A stretch of 64,000 bases of DNA from Channa striata (lineage: Eukaryota > Chordata > Actinopteri > Anabantiformes > Channidae): positions 1,240,001-1,304,000 of the forward strand of contig CM065171.1 of NCBI GenBank assembly GCA_033026295.1, read 5' to 3'. This document shows, piece after piece, positions 1-12,475 of the stretch. The translations under genes and the position numbers were made by a program. A model generated the notes under the pieces. That model did no database searches. It was not told the origin of the DNA and worked only from the letters and a program-made list of their open reading frames with translations. Within the stretch, counting starts at the first letter, position 1. The number at the start of each line of letters is the position of its first letter.

Positions 1-2
1 CC

Positions 3-447
3 ACAACAGAAACAACAACTCTTCCACCAACCTCAACAACTACTACAACAACTACACCTCCGACCACGACAGAAACAACAACTCAGCCACCAACTACAAC
101 TACTACTACAACAACTACACCTCCGACCACGACAGAAACAACAACTCTTCCACCAACTACAACAACTACTACGACAACTACACCTCCGACCACGACAGAA
201 ACTACAACTCAGCCACCAACTACAACTACTACTACAACAACTACACCTCCGACCACGACAGAAACAACAACTCAGCCAACCACGACAACTACTACTACAA
301 CAACTACACCCTCGTCCACGACAGAAACTACAACTCAGCCACCATCTACTACTACCACTGAACCACCTGTTGTGACCGGTTCCACCTCATCAGTTGCTAC
401 CTTACCGGTTTGCCAGTGTCGTCACAATGGTACAAAGTTCCCCGCAG
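3..447 (+). repeat. Mucin A PTS domain end, 21-residue tandem repeats
   Basis: The reading frame starts at base 3 and is almost entirely Thr and Pro with regular Glu and Gln. A 63-bp period is visible: the block beginning cgaccacgacagaaac recurs at 61, 124, 187 and 250. The 21-codon unit alternates TPP, TTTETTTQPP or TTTETTTLPP, and a run of eight Thr. These are dense O-glycosylation acceptors. The array decays after about 340 into a unique Thr/Ser/Val stretch, then C-Q-C-R-H-N-G-T begins the first cysteine module. The exon ends at 447 with donor gtaagt. The array runs off the left edge, so its full length is unknown. Confidence 0.85.
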
Positions 448-3400
448 GTAAGTTCTAAAAAAAACACTGGCTTTCCATATTTTCTGAGTTACATCATTTA
501 CATTTTGAGTTACATCATAATTTATCACCATTTTAATATTTCATATCAAAATTAAAGTTTTCTAACTTCTTTTAGATTGCCCTCAGTTGCTGCCAAAGTC
601 TTTGACGATAAAGTCAGTCAAAATCAGCAGGTTTAAAATAATAATGGTTAAAAAAACAGCTTCATGCCACTGAAACTCAATACATTAGTGAAGCAGTTAT
701 CCTTTTGTTTGTTGGAGCTGTTCTGTCAGCTAAATTCATAGCAAAATTTGTTTCGGATATTAAAGTAAACATTAATTCATATGTGTTTTTGAGTATGTTA
801 TTACACATTTGTGTAATGTGCTAACTTTTGCAATACTGTATATGATAACAGATATCTGACATGTGGCCTACTCTTCTTCAGGCTCAGTAGTCTACAATGA
901 GACAGACCATGATGGCTACTGTTACGTAGGTTACTGCGATGAGAAGTGCAATATCATAGTACACCAAGAGTGCGTTCCATCACGGGAGTGTATTGATGTA
1001 TTTCCTCCAAGAAAGGTAATTTTTAATTTCCATTCGGTACATGTTTTACTTTGTTTCCATTTGCAATTGTTAAGTAATGTCTCCCAATCCTAAAAATTCT
1101 ACCATTTGAATAGTTGTGCATTTTAATTGAGAAATTAATGCAATGCAACCTTGCAAATAAAGCTGGCTGTGGTACCAGGCTTTAAATCTACTCTATATTC
1201 ATAGTGTGTTTGAAGCCTGTGGCATCTCATAGATATGTGCAGGGCATCCTCTCGCATTAGATTGTGATTAATATGGTTTGTCTGATTGGTTGTCATAGCA
1301 GACGTTGACAGTAACCAAAAAAATAAATTAAGCATCTTTACTGAAATAAACAAATAGTATAAAAGAGTTATTTGTTGTAGCTTTAACATGGGATTGTATG
1401 ACAACAACAACCCTGTCCTTCTGTAATTTCCAATCTATGCCCCACACAGGACGGTGAAAGCTGGAAGGAGAGTAATTGTCGTATAGCAACGTGCGATAAT
1501 GGCAAGGTGACCTATGAGGACTTACCTTGTCCACCCCTAAAGCCTGTAGTGTGTGCAAATAATTTTCCACCTGTTGTGGTGCTAGATGGTGATGGATGCT
1601 GCCCCCACTATGAATGCCAGTGTAAGTCTGACTTTCGAATATGTTGTTAGGTCATAAAATACCTAAGTTTCATAAGCAATTGCAACAACATTTTTCTTGT
1701 CTTTTTATTTTACTTTTGGTTTACATAAATATATAATATATTTCTAACGATTCAGACGGCATGTAATGTCATTGCAAAAATGTAACAACTATATTATATC
1801 CAAAGGTATTTGCTACGGTTGGGGAGACCCTCATTATGTCACCTTTGATGGAACCTACTATGGTTTTCAAGGCAACTGTTCCTACTGGCTGGTTAAAGAA
1901 ATCCTGCCAAAATACAACTTCAGTGTTATGATTGATAACTACTACTGTGGGGCACCTGATGGCTTGTCCTGTCCTCAGTCCATTACTGTATTCTACAAAA
2001 GCTACAAGGTCTTTATTACACAAAAGAACATCAATGGCGTGTTCACAAACCAGGTAACTACAGCCTCTTTTACGTAGAAATCCCAGTGTCAGGAGAGGTC
2101 AGCTCTTGTCATTGGTCATAGTTGTGATTCTCACACATGTAAGAAACAGAGGGAAATTATTTGTGCCACAAGTGTTCTCTCAGGAAAAACTCTCCGTCAT
2201 TTCAGAGGGTTCAGTGTGTACAAGAAGCACGACATAAAAGAAAAATTAGACTGCAGAGAACTGAGTTTTGTGTGCAGCATATCGGAGCCATGCTTCTAAA
2301 AAGAAAGACATGGCCTTGGCAATTGACTGACTCGCAAATAGACATTAAAAATTGTGGATTATTGTAAAGTAAAACTTCATTAGGAATTTTTATCCTTTAA
2401 ATTTGTGAATTCTAGTTCTTTTCTGTAAAAGGATTTAGATCACATCATATCATCTGTGCAGTGTTTTAATGCAGAAACAGGCTTGAAAATTGAAGACTCA
2501 CCAGAAGTAAATCTTACCTGTAACCATTCACAAAATCAGTTGGGAAAGTTCTTAAATATAGAACATTAAAACATTTTCCTTTAGCTGTGATTTTTCCAGT
2601 AGAGGATTACAGGGCAGGTGGGAAGCCTAAGCTTTGGCATGTTACAGTTCATTTCAAGAATTTATTTAACTATATATATATATATAGTCAATTAGGGTTA
2701 GTGAACCACACACTTTGACTCATTGTGTAATATCTGTTAATAGTACATGTATGTAAATACTGCATATGGCCAGAAGTGCACAATGATTTCCAAATATGTG
2801 TAACCCTAAACCTAACTCAGTACATGTAGATTGACCTGAGCATGATTTGAAAAACGTGCCATACCACTTCTGTAGATATATTTAAACTTTCATAGAATTT
2901 TGTGAAGGATTATTTCTGACATCAATTTATTGCTTTTGTTGTAGATTTCAGTGAATGGCAGGCCTGTAAGTCCTGCTTACCAGAATGATGACTTCCTTGT
3001 CACCACTACTAATATTGACACAGTTCTTGTCATCCCTAAAATCCATGCCAAAATCACCTTCTCAGGGCTCATATTCAGCATTTATTTGCCCTATAGTGAA
3101 TTCGGAGGCAACACAGAAGGACAGTGTGGTGAGTTATGCAGCTAAATGTAAATGTGAAATGTAAATGAGTAACATTTAACCATATGAACATTTTGAACTG
3201 ACAAAATCAAAAGTCAGTTTTTACAATAATTGATATTTTTAGCGTACTACTTACATACAGCACATTATACTAACTTCACACATACTTCATTCAGTATAAT
3301 TAGTTCTTTGAAGGAAAAAAAGTGTGTGTATTTTGCTGTAGGTACGTGTGATAACAACCGGACAGATGATTGCCTGTTGCCCAGTGGAAAAATCGATCCA

Positions 3401-6400
3401 TCGTGTCCTAATATGGCACACGAGTGGCATGCTAACAACAGTCACTGTGAACATCCAGTTCAGCCCACACCAACTCCTGCACCCAGTAGCTGCAATACAA
3501 CCATCTGTGAGGTCATTACGAGCAGGTAGGAGGGAGGAGGATACATCAGAAATGGCACCAGTCATGTGCTGTGAATTTAATTTGACAAATTCTGACATAT
3601 TAACTCTGACTATTAATCTCATCTTCTCCAGTATTTTTGAAGCTTGCCACAAGATTATTGACTACAATCCATTTGTTGTGGCCTGCAAGTTTGATGTGTG
3701 TCAAATGCACATTGATGACATTGGCTGCACCAGTGTACAAACCTATGCTGACGCCTGCGCTCAGGCTGGAATATGCGTTGACTGGAGGAGTGCCACCCAC
3801 GGACTCTGTGGTAGGGAACACTCATCAGGTCACAGCTCACTAACAATGCTGCAACAGTTGCTTCAATTAAAACACAATGTTATTTCCATCTTCCTCTCTC
3901 GAAAGATCATAACTGTCCAAGCCCCAAGGTGTATAAGGCCTGTGGTCCCCTGGTGGAGCCTACCTGTGATTCCTGGTACAGTAATTCACCAGCACATTGT
4001 CCCTCACATCAGTTTTCATTAATTCACACTTTGAAAAGCTGTGGCCTTCAACTGCGTGCTTCCGTTTCTGCAGGTACAATCAGAAATTCATCTATGCTGT
4101 TAATGAGTTCAGTGAAATGTTAAATGTAAAGCTGGAGGGTTGCTACTGCCCGGATGACACCTTCCTCCTCTCATCAAACTCCAATGAATGTGTCCCCACA
4201 TGTGGTAAGAAGCGAGACCATGTGGAAAGAAGCACTCAGATCATTTACTCAAGTATCTATTGTTTTCAATCAATAACTATAACAATACTTTTCTTGTGCT
4301 TTTTTTTGGCCCAAGACCCCATAATTGATCTATTCTATTCATCCGTAGCAGCAGGTTTATATGTGTACAGTGTCCCTAAGAAAGTGAGGCTTTTAGCTTC
4401 CTGAAGTCAAATCAAATGGCTAGTTCCACATATTCTTATGTGGTATATTTAGGTAAAATTTAAAATATTCAGAAACCGCACAAGACTTAACAAATAACTC
4501 ATCTTTGTAGTTTATCTCTGGCTGGCAGTTAATATTGCTTGTGTGCGTCACTGCAGTCACTGCAGACAGTATTTTATAACTTTTTACCAAGGATTTTACC
4601 ATAGCTTTAAATAACGCGGCTGAAATAATTTTTAAGAATAATTATACAATCATTAAAATTGTGTTTATTAATCCATCTGTGCGAATTAGCACCTCAACAA
4701 GTCCAGCAGCCTGAATTGTCTTCGCACTGGGTTCAGGGGTAAAGACTTTGAATACATCAGTGTGGGGAAGCAACAGAAAAAAATTGTTTAAAAACATAAA
4801 CCTGATTTCATAGAGGTTACATTTGCTGTTTAAGTATTACACTAACCTAACGCATGTTTTTCCTCAACTAGAAATTTGTCGCTTGGCAAATGGCAAATGG
4901 ACTAAGGTAAAGTATATTCCTGCCAGCTTGTTTCACATTTGACGAGCCTGAAAACACCACGTCTTCTGTCCTACAATAAAAAATGTGTCCACAGGCCAAT
5001 ACGACATGGACAGAAGACTGTAAGGAGTGTATATGTGAAGAGGACACACTGCAGGTCACCTGCAATCATGTCGCCTGTCCAACAGTACCACCCCTTATCT
5101 GTCATGAAGAAGGTCAGATCAAGGTCCCGGTCACTGGCGCTGACAGGTGCTGTCCAACTGAGCAGTGTGGTAAGTGAACACCAACAATGTAGCAACTCCT
5201 AATACTGCTCCTCTGCATTTAAGAATGATACTAGTTTATGTAACACCGTATATGTCTCTGAATATAAAGACACATAATGACGAGCCATAAATTCACAGTA
5301 AAAGGATTCGGGCTGCATGCAAGAGCTCAGAGTAAATAAGAAACATCCTATGGATGACACAAAGGCAACAAAAGGAAAGATCACATTTTGCTCTTTGGTG
5401 ATGTAAAAAAAAATAAAGCTCAGCCCGGCCATTTTCTACCGAAACTGTGGTGTATTGGTGCAAGGCAGACGTCTAATCAAGCATTTTAAAGAATTTTTAA
5501 ACTCTTCTGCTATCTTCATCCCACTACTTGTAGCCTATGTTGTCGCTGTCCTTTGTGTGTCGCTTTGCATTTATCCGCCAGCGGAGAGCCTCACCACTCA
5601 CACACACTATTCCATTCCAAATCTGACCACATTTCCCACAATCCACAATAGCTTTGCTAACCATGATCATCACTCCCTGAACTGATCCCTCCGTCTTTGA
5701 ACAGTTTGTGACAGCAGCCTTTGCACCAGCCATGTGCCATCCTGTCCTACTGGTTATATCGTCCATACTATAAAGGGAGCCTGCTGTCTTAATTACTCCT
5801 GCGGTGAGTGTGCTCACATGTGTGTGTTTTTGTAAGTGCGTGTCCATATTTTGCCACCAGATTTGTTGCGGCTTTCACTGATTTTTCCTTTTTTCTTTTG
5901 TAGTGCCTAAACCGGACATCTGTGTTTATAACAACCATGAATATCAGGTATGTTCAGATCCTTCACTTCTATTGGAACCTCACCTAAAGTGGCTAAAATG
6001 CAACAGAACTTATATTCAGAGCCAACATATTCAGAGCTTTGGCACTGATATCACTGAATTTAGTCTTGTGGTTAGAACATTTTGAGGCAAAAGTTTTTCA
6101 TAAGGCAACTGTAAATACACTTCAACTGAGAAGTTTTAAAAATTCCATTTGAAGATGGTTTATAAATAACTCAGTGGCAAGTTTAATTATTAAAGATGAT
6201 AAATGCAGTTTTTAACTAATGCAATTCTGAATTCAACCAAGAAAATGTTTTATGCTGTTAAAATGTCAAATATAAAACAAAGTATTACCAAACAAAACAT
6301 TAGTATTAGCACACAAACAAGAGAAATGTATTTATACATGTGCAGACAGTGCAGTGTGGAGATGAACAGGCCAAATCAGATGAATGCAGCATTAAAACTA

Positions 6401-6856
6401 GAGGAAGCTTAATAAAATATGAACAGTGCAGAAAATGGTACTCAAAGCACTTTACTCTGCTTAATTTTTTACCCCATAACACCTGTAAATGAATAGGGGC
6501 CTGCTAAGCAGCTGGCCAACACTCACCAGGAGCATCTAGGTGGGGGGTTACCACAGGAGCCAGGGATCAAACCAGCAACTGTAGGACTGGTGGACAACCG
6601 CTCTACCCATTGTGCCACAGTCACCCGTTCAGATGCCCTGTGCAAACAATATTTTCAATTCAATTCAACTTTAATTATTGAATTGAAAAATTTGTTTTCA
6701 GCCTCTGCACTGTTCGTATTTTATTTATGTACAGATACAGACAATGCAGAAGATGTTTCAATTTTCTTCAATAAGAACATGGTGATGACCATGAAGGGGA
6801 AACACAGTACACCAGGTAGAGTTTGATTGCGTGTGTGTATGTGCGTCCGTGCGTCC

Positions 6857-6897
<41 letters not shown>

Positions 6898-9800
6898 CAT
6901 TAAACGGCTCGGAGGTTTTCACTACCTAGGACTATGATCTGTGGAGAGCCGCAGACACATATGCTATATGTGCTGAAGAGAGAGTAGTTTACCTTGAGTG
7001 TTTGTTCGCTCACCGTCTCACTCTGTCCATTAAGGTTGGAGATCAGGTGCCCATGAAATTATGTGAGAAGTGCATCTGTGGTAACCAGATAGATGCCAGC
7101 AGCCACTGGCATGTCATCGAATGTCAGCCAATTCCATGCGAGACAAACTGTCCTGCGGTAAGGCCACTCTCACACACGTACACACCTACATTACACACAC
7201 TTTCTTTGTTCTTTGTTACATACATGACATCGTGACTATACAGATCAGCACAGTGACTGACCACATCCAAAATTTTTTTAAACAACTTAGATTTGCATGT
7301 TTTTTCCCACAGTTTTATCATTCATAACTTCCCATTTATAGTTACACATTTGATAAAAACTTACTGTAAGCCTACCCAACAAAACACGAACGTTGACTGA
7401 ACCCAATATTCTCATCTACTGCTCATCTCGTCCATGTTTTACACTTTTCTGTTTTGTTCCTCTATTCAGGGATATGAGTACCAGATCCTCGCCGACCAGT
7501 GCTGTGGGCAGTGCGTTCAAACAAGCTGCATTGTCAAGCTGTCCGGCAACTCCACACACACAATAAAGGTCAGTACGTGTGTGTGCATAAGGAGTGTGTG
7601 TTTGGAACTGTGGCATAGCATTACAAAAACGTTCAGTTTTTTCATCACAAATGACAATAAAAAACAAAGTTAAAGTCGGGGGTTCATGAGGGATCATTTC
7701 TTTTTGAAGCCAAGACAACAAAAACTCTAATTTATTTTCCAGCCTGGCACTATTTGGACCCCTGCTGGAAGCCCGTGTGTGAAGTATGAGTGTGTCAAGA
7801 TCGACAAAGAGTTCATCACTGTCGAGGCCAAGACCACCTGTCCCCCCTTCGATCCTAACAAATGCATATCGGTATAACCAGACGCACACACAAAGAATCA
7901 AACAAACAACAGATCTTCGTGTAGCTTGGGTCCGGGTTACGGTTAAGATTTTGGTCCTTCTGTTTGGAATATAAAACACACACATTTAGTGATAACTTGA
8001 TGTGCATGATTCACGAACATATGTAGAGAAAAATAATGTCGCTATTTGCCAACAAGTACTGATGTAAATATGTGTGTCTCCTGCAGGGAACAGAAACCAT
8101 AGATCCAGATGGATGTTGCCGTGTCTGTACGTATTGTTTCTATTCATTTTTACATTGCGGTTCCTAACAACACTCTCCTCTTACTCTGGTTAATCAAACC
8201 CAAACAAATTCTATTAGACCTTTAAAGTGATGTAAGAAAAACCACATCCTGTATCCATAATAAGTTCCATTTTTTAGTCTTGTTTCAAATCAAAAACAGT
8301 TTTAAAATCTTTCAAAGTTTGCCTGATACTTCAGTAGCTGGATCCGTATGACTGCAAGAGTAATAACATTATTAATAACAATGACAGTTTATTCAGATGG
8401 AAGTTGATGGTTCCATTTGAAAAAAGGACATAATTATTTTCCCAAAACAAAATCTTCCTGCTTGGAACAAATGAAACAAAACTATAACTGTCCACAAGGT
8501 GTCACTGTAAGCCATTTTGTGAAGTGTGAAGAATTTTAGTTTGTCATTTAACATTCTTATTTTTACATATTATTTTAGAAAAACCTCGACTGTTTAAGGC
8601 ACCATTTGACCACTTATATTGTTTGTGTGTTTTTAGCCAGTGTCTTGATATTGATCCATAAAACCCATTAGGTGCACACAGAGAACATGGTGACATATGA
8701 TAAGACAGATGTTATCTATGTATTATTCTCATCCCATTCCTCCTGGCTTCCTTAGGTAAATGCCATACATGCAGTGTGTACACCACTGCTGTGCATCTGG
8801 AGAGCCAGGGCTGCCACTCCAAAGACCCTGTCAATGTCACATCCTGCAGTGGAGCATGTGGCACCTCCACCATGTGAGTTCCCCTTCATTTTATTGTGAT
8901 AATGACATTTATTACATTATGTCAAATATGGTCAACTGACTTTTTTGTATACGACGCCATCCCTTACTTGCTGCTGCCACCATATTTGGAGATCCTTATG
9001 AATCATGTTATTATAATTTCTTCCTGTTTAAAGTCCCAAAGCCTCAGACTGAATTATTTGAAACATCATTCAAGTCTGATGTTGCTGCTTCTTGAAATGA
9101 GCTACAACATTAAAAGACTGGGAAAATTTGACGACACAGGGGACTCAAATCCATTGTGACGGGTTAATTTACCGTCACGTGACTGGCTGTGTCAATACAG
9201 TTGGGTCCAATAAAATTTGTTAATTTGCTTTAAACTCTTTTGTTGCTATGCTGTTGATTCTACCCTCTTGGCCACATTTCTCCTGAAGAAGAGATTTTAG
9301 CTGGTTAAATAGTTGTTTATTATAATAAATAGGCATTTTTATAAAATGTACAAGCACAAATGATCAGGGTAAACGCTGATGGTGGCTGCCAGGCGAGGCA
9401 TTTACATGATCCCAGTGGGTCAGGTACAAAACTTGTGATTTAGGGTCTTGCCAAGGGCAAGCCAATGCAATAAGAAGTCGAACCAGTGATGCTGGGTCAC
9501 CTGGACAACTGTCCTGCTGAATGAGCTACAGCCGCCTCATGATCACAAGCTGTTTGTTCATATTGTTCGTCGAGTTTTGTGATTCTGTTCCAGACTTCGT
9601 ATTGATAACTCTGTTAAATGACCGAAAGATTGACAATCAGAAAAATATTTCTAAATGATTAACAAAGCACTGAAAGATATTCATAAATGTGACTCAAAAA
9701 TGTAACAAAAGGTTTATACCGGAAAACGACCTTATTGCGACGCTTTCTTGACTTTGCAGGTTACTCTTGAATTTCACACCTCCCTCTTTTCACCTCCTTG

Positions 9801-10051
9801 ACGTACAACTTCTCTCTTCTCTCAGGTACTCTCCCAAAATGGGATCCCTGCAGCACAGCTGCTCCTGTTGCCAGGAACTGGCCACAACCGAGAGGAAGGT
9901 CCAGCTTTTCTGCCGCGACAACACTGAGATCACCTACACCTACACACACATCGATGCCTGCGGGTGCCTCAAGACTGAGTGCTCTGCAGTTGGCCGCAGT
10001 GAAATGGTGACCACTCCCTCTACCAATAAATCACATCGACGCAGGAGATAA
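3..10051 (+). CDS. Gel-forming mucin A (mucin-2/mucin-5AC-like), 3' part of gene
   Basis: This is the C-terminal part of a secreted polymeric mucin; the 5' part lies outside the window. Exons read from GT-AG junctions with continuous phase are 3-447, 882-1015, 1450-1621, 1806-2053, 2945-3128, 3342-3525, 3632-3810, 3906-3975, 4074-4204, 4872-4906, 4995-5169, 5705-5803, 5904-5947, 7035-7157, 7470-7568, 7743-7871, 8087-8126, 8756-8873 and 9826-10051. Domain order is PTS repeats, Cys module, VWC-like, VWD (D4), C8, TIL, VWC-type exons, CTCK. In the family this half dimerises the mucin through the cystine knot. No stop or frameshift interrupts these exons. The downstream paralogue has the same exon plan. 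Whether it is muc2 or a muc5 paralogue cannot be settled without the N-terminus and a tree. Exon edges were placed by eye. Confidence 0.9.
448..881 (+). other. Mucin A intron after the PTS exon
   Basis: This is an AT-rich intron of 434 bp, in phase 1, with donor gtaagt and acceptor ttcttcag. I see no gene or recognisable repeat in it. It splits the cysteine module directly after F-P-A-G. The matching intron of the downstream mucin (44700-45313) splits its module after Y-Y-P-G, at the same point. Confidence 0.6.
882..1621 (+). CDS. Mucin A: cysteine module and VWC-like exons
   Basis: There are two exons. 882-1015 completes the post-PTS cysteine module (VVYNETDHDGYCYVGYCDEKC) and ends in F-P-P-R-K. 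1450-1621 encodes a VWC-like unit opening D-G-E-S-W-K-E-S-N-C, with a CC pair (DGDGCCPHYECQC) at the end. In gel-forming mucins this segment links the glycosylated domain to the D4 assembly. The second exon is 172 bp, exactly the length of its counterpart in the downstream mucin. The intron 1016-1449 between them holds nothing I recognise. Confidence 0.85.
1806..4204 (+). CDS. Mucin A: D4 assembly (VWD, C8, TIL)
   Basis: Exons 1806-2053 and 2945-3128 encode the VWD domain, opening C-Y-G-W-G-D-P-H-Y-V-T-F-D-G-T-Y and closing G-N-T-E-G-Q-C-G. The GDPH sequence is intact; in MUC2 and MUC5AC it is the D-P bond that autocleaves at low pH (family knowledge). Exon 3342-3525 has T-C-D-N-N-R-T-D-D-C, then a short Pro/Thr linker. 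Exon 3632-3810 is the C8 domain (A-C-A-Q-A-G-I-C-V-D-W-R). Exons 3906-3975 and 4074-4204 carry TIL-type cysteines (C-G-P-L-V-E-P-T-C). Acceptors and donors are canonical and the phase is continuous. Intron 2054-2944 (891 bp) contains a short TA run near 2672-2687 and nothing else recognised. Confidence 0.88.
4205..4871 (+). other. Mucin A intron, no feature recognised
   Basis: The donor gtaaga follows the TIL cysteines and the acceptor is cctcaactag. The 667 bp are AT-rich, with no coding similarity or transposon signature that I can identify. Confidence 0.5.
4872..8126 (+). CDS. Mucin A: VWC-type cysteine-rich exons
   Basis: Eight small exons (4872-4906, 4995-5169, 5705-5803, 5904-5947, 7035-7157, 7470-7568, 7743-7871, 8087-8126) encode the VWC-like region between D4 and the cystine knot. 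Visible marks are W-T-E-D-C-K-E-C-I-C, A-D-R-C-C-P-T-E-Q-C, L-C-E-K-C-I-C-G, D-Q-C-C-G-Q-C-V and D-P-D-G-C-C-R-V-C. The repeated CC-x(1,2)-C endings are typical of VWC modules. All exons are short, in frame and flanked by GT-AG. Introns over 300 bp here are 5170-5704 (nothing recognised), 5948-7034 (SINE and microsatellite, listed separately) and 7158-7469 (nothing recognised). Confidence 0.85.
6495..6625 (-). mobile_element. tRNA-derived SINE-like fragment in mucin A intron
   Basis: Read on the - strand it begins near ggtgactgtggcacaatggg and runs through tagagcgg and a gtttgatccc box-B-like motif. This is the same consensus as the copies at 14309-14531 (+) and 55646-55895 (-). The head resembles a tRNA with A- and B-box promoter motifs. 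The copy is 5'-complete but truncated and degenerate. The family was assigned by comparing the three copies with each other. Confidence 0.55.
6841..6894. repeat. (GT)n microsatellite
   Basis: Two gcgtccgt repeats lead into about 18 uninterrupted GT dinucleotides (6859-6894), inside the mucin A intron 5948-7034. Confidence 0.9.
8127..8755 (+). other. Mucin A intron, no feature recognised
   Basis: This is a 629-bp AT-rich intron with donor gtacgt and acceptor cttccttag. I see no repeat family or conserved coding segment. Confidence 0.5.
8756..10051 (+). CDS. Mucin A: C-terminal cystine knot (CTCK) and stop
   Basis: Exon 8756-8873 starts the knot (C-K-C-H-T-C, then S-C-S-G-A-C-G). Exon 9826-10051 completes it with H-S-C-S-C-C-Q-E-L, C-R-D-N-T and the pair D-A-C-G-C-L-K-T-E-C. 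This is the mucin/VWF/Norrin-type CTCK, which forms disulfide-linked dimers in the endoplasmic reticulum (family knowledge). After the last knot cysteine a 24-residue tail rich in Ser/Thr ends in S-H-R-R-R-R before TAA. The downstream mucin also ends in an Arg run. The intervening intron 8874-9825 carries a SINE at 9441-9537. Confidence 0.92.
9441..9537 (-). mobile_element. tRNA-derived SINE head, second type
   Basis: On the - strand the sequence has a tRNA-like A box (gctgtagctcattcag) and a B box (ggttcgacttc) about 45 bases apart. It differs from the SINE type at 6495, 14309 and 55646. It lies in the last mucin A intron and its downstream body (about 9360-9440) is poorly conserved. Confidence 0.5.
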
Positions 10052-10195
10052 GGCAAACACCCGGACCGCACATACACACAGCACGTGTAATGAGCTTGAC
10101 TTATACGGACGTAACAGAACAGTACTCTATTTATATCTAATGTATTAGCATACATAGCTTTAGTGTGTTCAAATTGTAAACTCACATAACTCAAT

Positions 10196-10201
10196 AATAA
10201 A
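10196..10201 (+). terminator. Poly(A) signal AATAAA of mucin A
   Basis: Canonical AATAAA, 145 bases after the mucin A stop codon, followed by a GT/T-rich stretch (tgtgtttttgtctcgg near 10230). It is the first canonical signal after the stop. Confidence 0.75.
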
Positions 10202-12229
10202 GATCAATTTGTAGCTGCAGACTGAGCTCATGTGTTTTTGTCTCGGTACATGTAGCAACTGACAGGCTGCCACACCTTCATTTTGTGTCTACATAATCAC
10301 ACATTGAATCGCTGAAGATCATATTCTAAAACTTTAAGTTAACATTAATAATATGTTGAACCTTAATTTGAAACAAGTTAAAATCACTTCGAATATAAAT
10401 TTTTTGATACAAATTTCACAAACAAAACTTGAGGACAAAATTTCACGGTATAATCCAGCCATCCAGTCACAGTCCCTTCACTGCATGGCTTCCAAGCTTA
10501 AAGCAGCCTTTTATGTTGGAGCGGGTGATGTTCAAAATCAAAATTCATTAAAAAAGAAAAAGTCACTGTAAACACAAATTTTTTTTAAGGACACGTTTCC
10601 TCTTTAAAAAAAAAAAATATTATGTAGCCTAGGTTTGGAGACTTCTGAGTGTGTTTTTTTGGAAATATTTAATTTATCTTCAAACACCACAAAAAAAGGT
10701 TTAACTTAAAACAGTCCTGATTGGACCACGCTGTGTTCTGGGGATTCCAGTTAAACAAGTGAATATTTATTGGAATTAATTTGCGATGCAAACTATTTTA
10801 TTTAATCTTCAGCTAACCTGCTGTGTACTCACTAAAAGGCTATATAGTTCACATTACCTTTACCCATTACCTCAACACTGTCCTTCTATAACAAAGTTCA
10901 TATTTCATTATACATATATTTTTTTCTTTTTTCCACATTAGCAGCATTAACATTTAATATGTGCTGCATTCCGAGCTGCTCATCTACGATAAACAGCAGG
11001 ACTTTGTCTAGTAGCAGTTTTTTGCAGCACTGTCTTAGAAATTAGTTTAGTTTACTACAAACTCTGGGCATTTCCGAATTATGTGGATATTTACCTGGAT
11101 ATTTCCCACATTGGCTATCAGGATGTTGATTTTCAGAATTCTGTGCCTGTGTCCAAGTCTTTTAATTTAATGCGAGTGACTAGACTTGTATTTTGAATTT
11201 TAGATAGGAATAACTTTAAACCTGAATTTTTAAATAAACAATACAATTTGTTTGTATAAAAAAACAATACATAAAAATCTGAGCTTGAAAAATAAACTTA
11301 GTAAAATGCTGGAAAAGGCCTAGGGAAGGCAAGTTATGGAATAAAAATGTTATCAAAAGTCCAGCAACAGGCACTATATTGAAAGAATTGTGGCTCTCAG
11401 CTCCATGGCCTCATGAAACTCTTCAGATACTTCAGCCCAGTGACACAAGATCAGACAAGTTTGATTTGTGCCGCACACATATGCAGTTGAAGGCCAGTCT
11501 GCTTAATGTAGCGGCATCTGTGCCCACAAATGTCAACAGGAGCATTATGATATTACAGTCCAAAAAGCTGGCCTTCTATCTCAAGCTTTGAAGTCCAACC
11601 AGGAACCAGAAAACAAGCCCCACACAGTCACACTACTGCGGGTGGAGAATTCTCCCTGCCTGGTGTGACGCTGGGTGGATCTTGTTGAGGCCTCCTCTTG
11701 TTTTATCTCTGTCTCTGTTACACTTTGCCGATGGCTGCGAACATTCTTGTTCCTCAGTGTTTCTTTTGCTCATGTCCTGGCCTTCACCTGGTGTTCTTCC
11801 TGCCACGGTCCTGCCACGGTCTTATGTTTGCACCTATCTCTGTCTGTTCATCTGCAGCTCCTCTTGGAGCCCACAGCACAATCTTAACAATGCTTTTCAG
11901 GGTGCATACAGCCACTGTATTGACTGATGACTTAGTCACGGGTGTCTCTAGTTCGCAGTCAGGTACAGGACAGTAAAGTCCGCAAGCACGCAAGTAAATG
12001 ACCTCAATAAAAGCACATGTGTTAACATAAAAGCAGACTTAAACATGCAAAAAATACATAAAATACCAAGAGAAATGGACGTAAGCAGCGACCTGTGATG
12101 CTGCTTATTCCGTGTAACCATTGTGATATTCGTACATTGTTGATATGCACAAGGTGAACAGTCATGTGCGTCTATTATCTAACTGACTCTGGCTTCTTCA
12201 CAGGTTCCATTGCTTCACATGTCTGCAAG
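10202..12229. other. Intergenic DNA, no gene seen
   Basis: About 2 kb of AT-rich sequence between the two mucins. Short open frames occur but show no domain, splice structure or codon pattern that I would call coding. A more GC-balanced stretch at 11640-11990 is unidentified. Confidence 0.5.
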
Positions 12230-12475
12230 GTGTGTAGTTTTTCCAACACTTCGAGGTTTAGGGGCTAGGAAATGCATTATGTCAATGACAGTCCTAACAA
12301 GGTTGGTAATACACACCTGAGCACATGTCTTTATAGATTGGGTTTTAGGGTGAAAGTTAGGTTTTGGTTAGGGTCAGGCATTTAGTTGTGATGGTTAGGG
12401 GCTTGTGATTGTGTCATGTCAATGAGTGTCATCGTTGACATGATGCACAGAAAGACAAACGTGCGTGTGTGTGTG
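12230..12475. mobile_element. Degenerate dispersed repeat (gggttttagg/ggttaggg type)
   Basis: The segment contains ggggctaggaaatgcattatgt, gggttttagggtgaaagttagg, ttttggttagggtcagg and catttagttgtgatggttag, and ends in a short TG run. A related copy with the same order of motifs lies at 57590-57760 in a tollip intron, and a weaker relative at 56690-56800. Multiple copies in one window show a dispersed family. It resembles a common non-autonomous teleost DNA repeat, but I cannot name it. Confidence 0.5.

Noticed and set aside
7416..7985. 189-codon - strand frame across mucin A exons
   Set aside because: It overlaps two well-supported + strand VWC exons and their intron; its residues show no domain.
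12330..12420. Telomere-like (TTAGGG) interstitial repeat
   Set aside because: The ttaggg strings are irregular and part of a dispersed repeat also found at 57590-57760; they are not tandem telomeric arrays.
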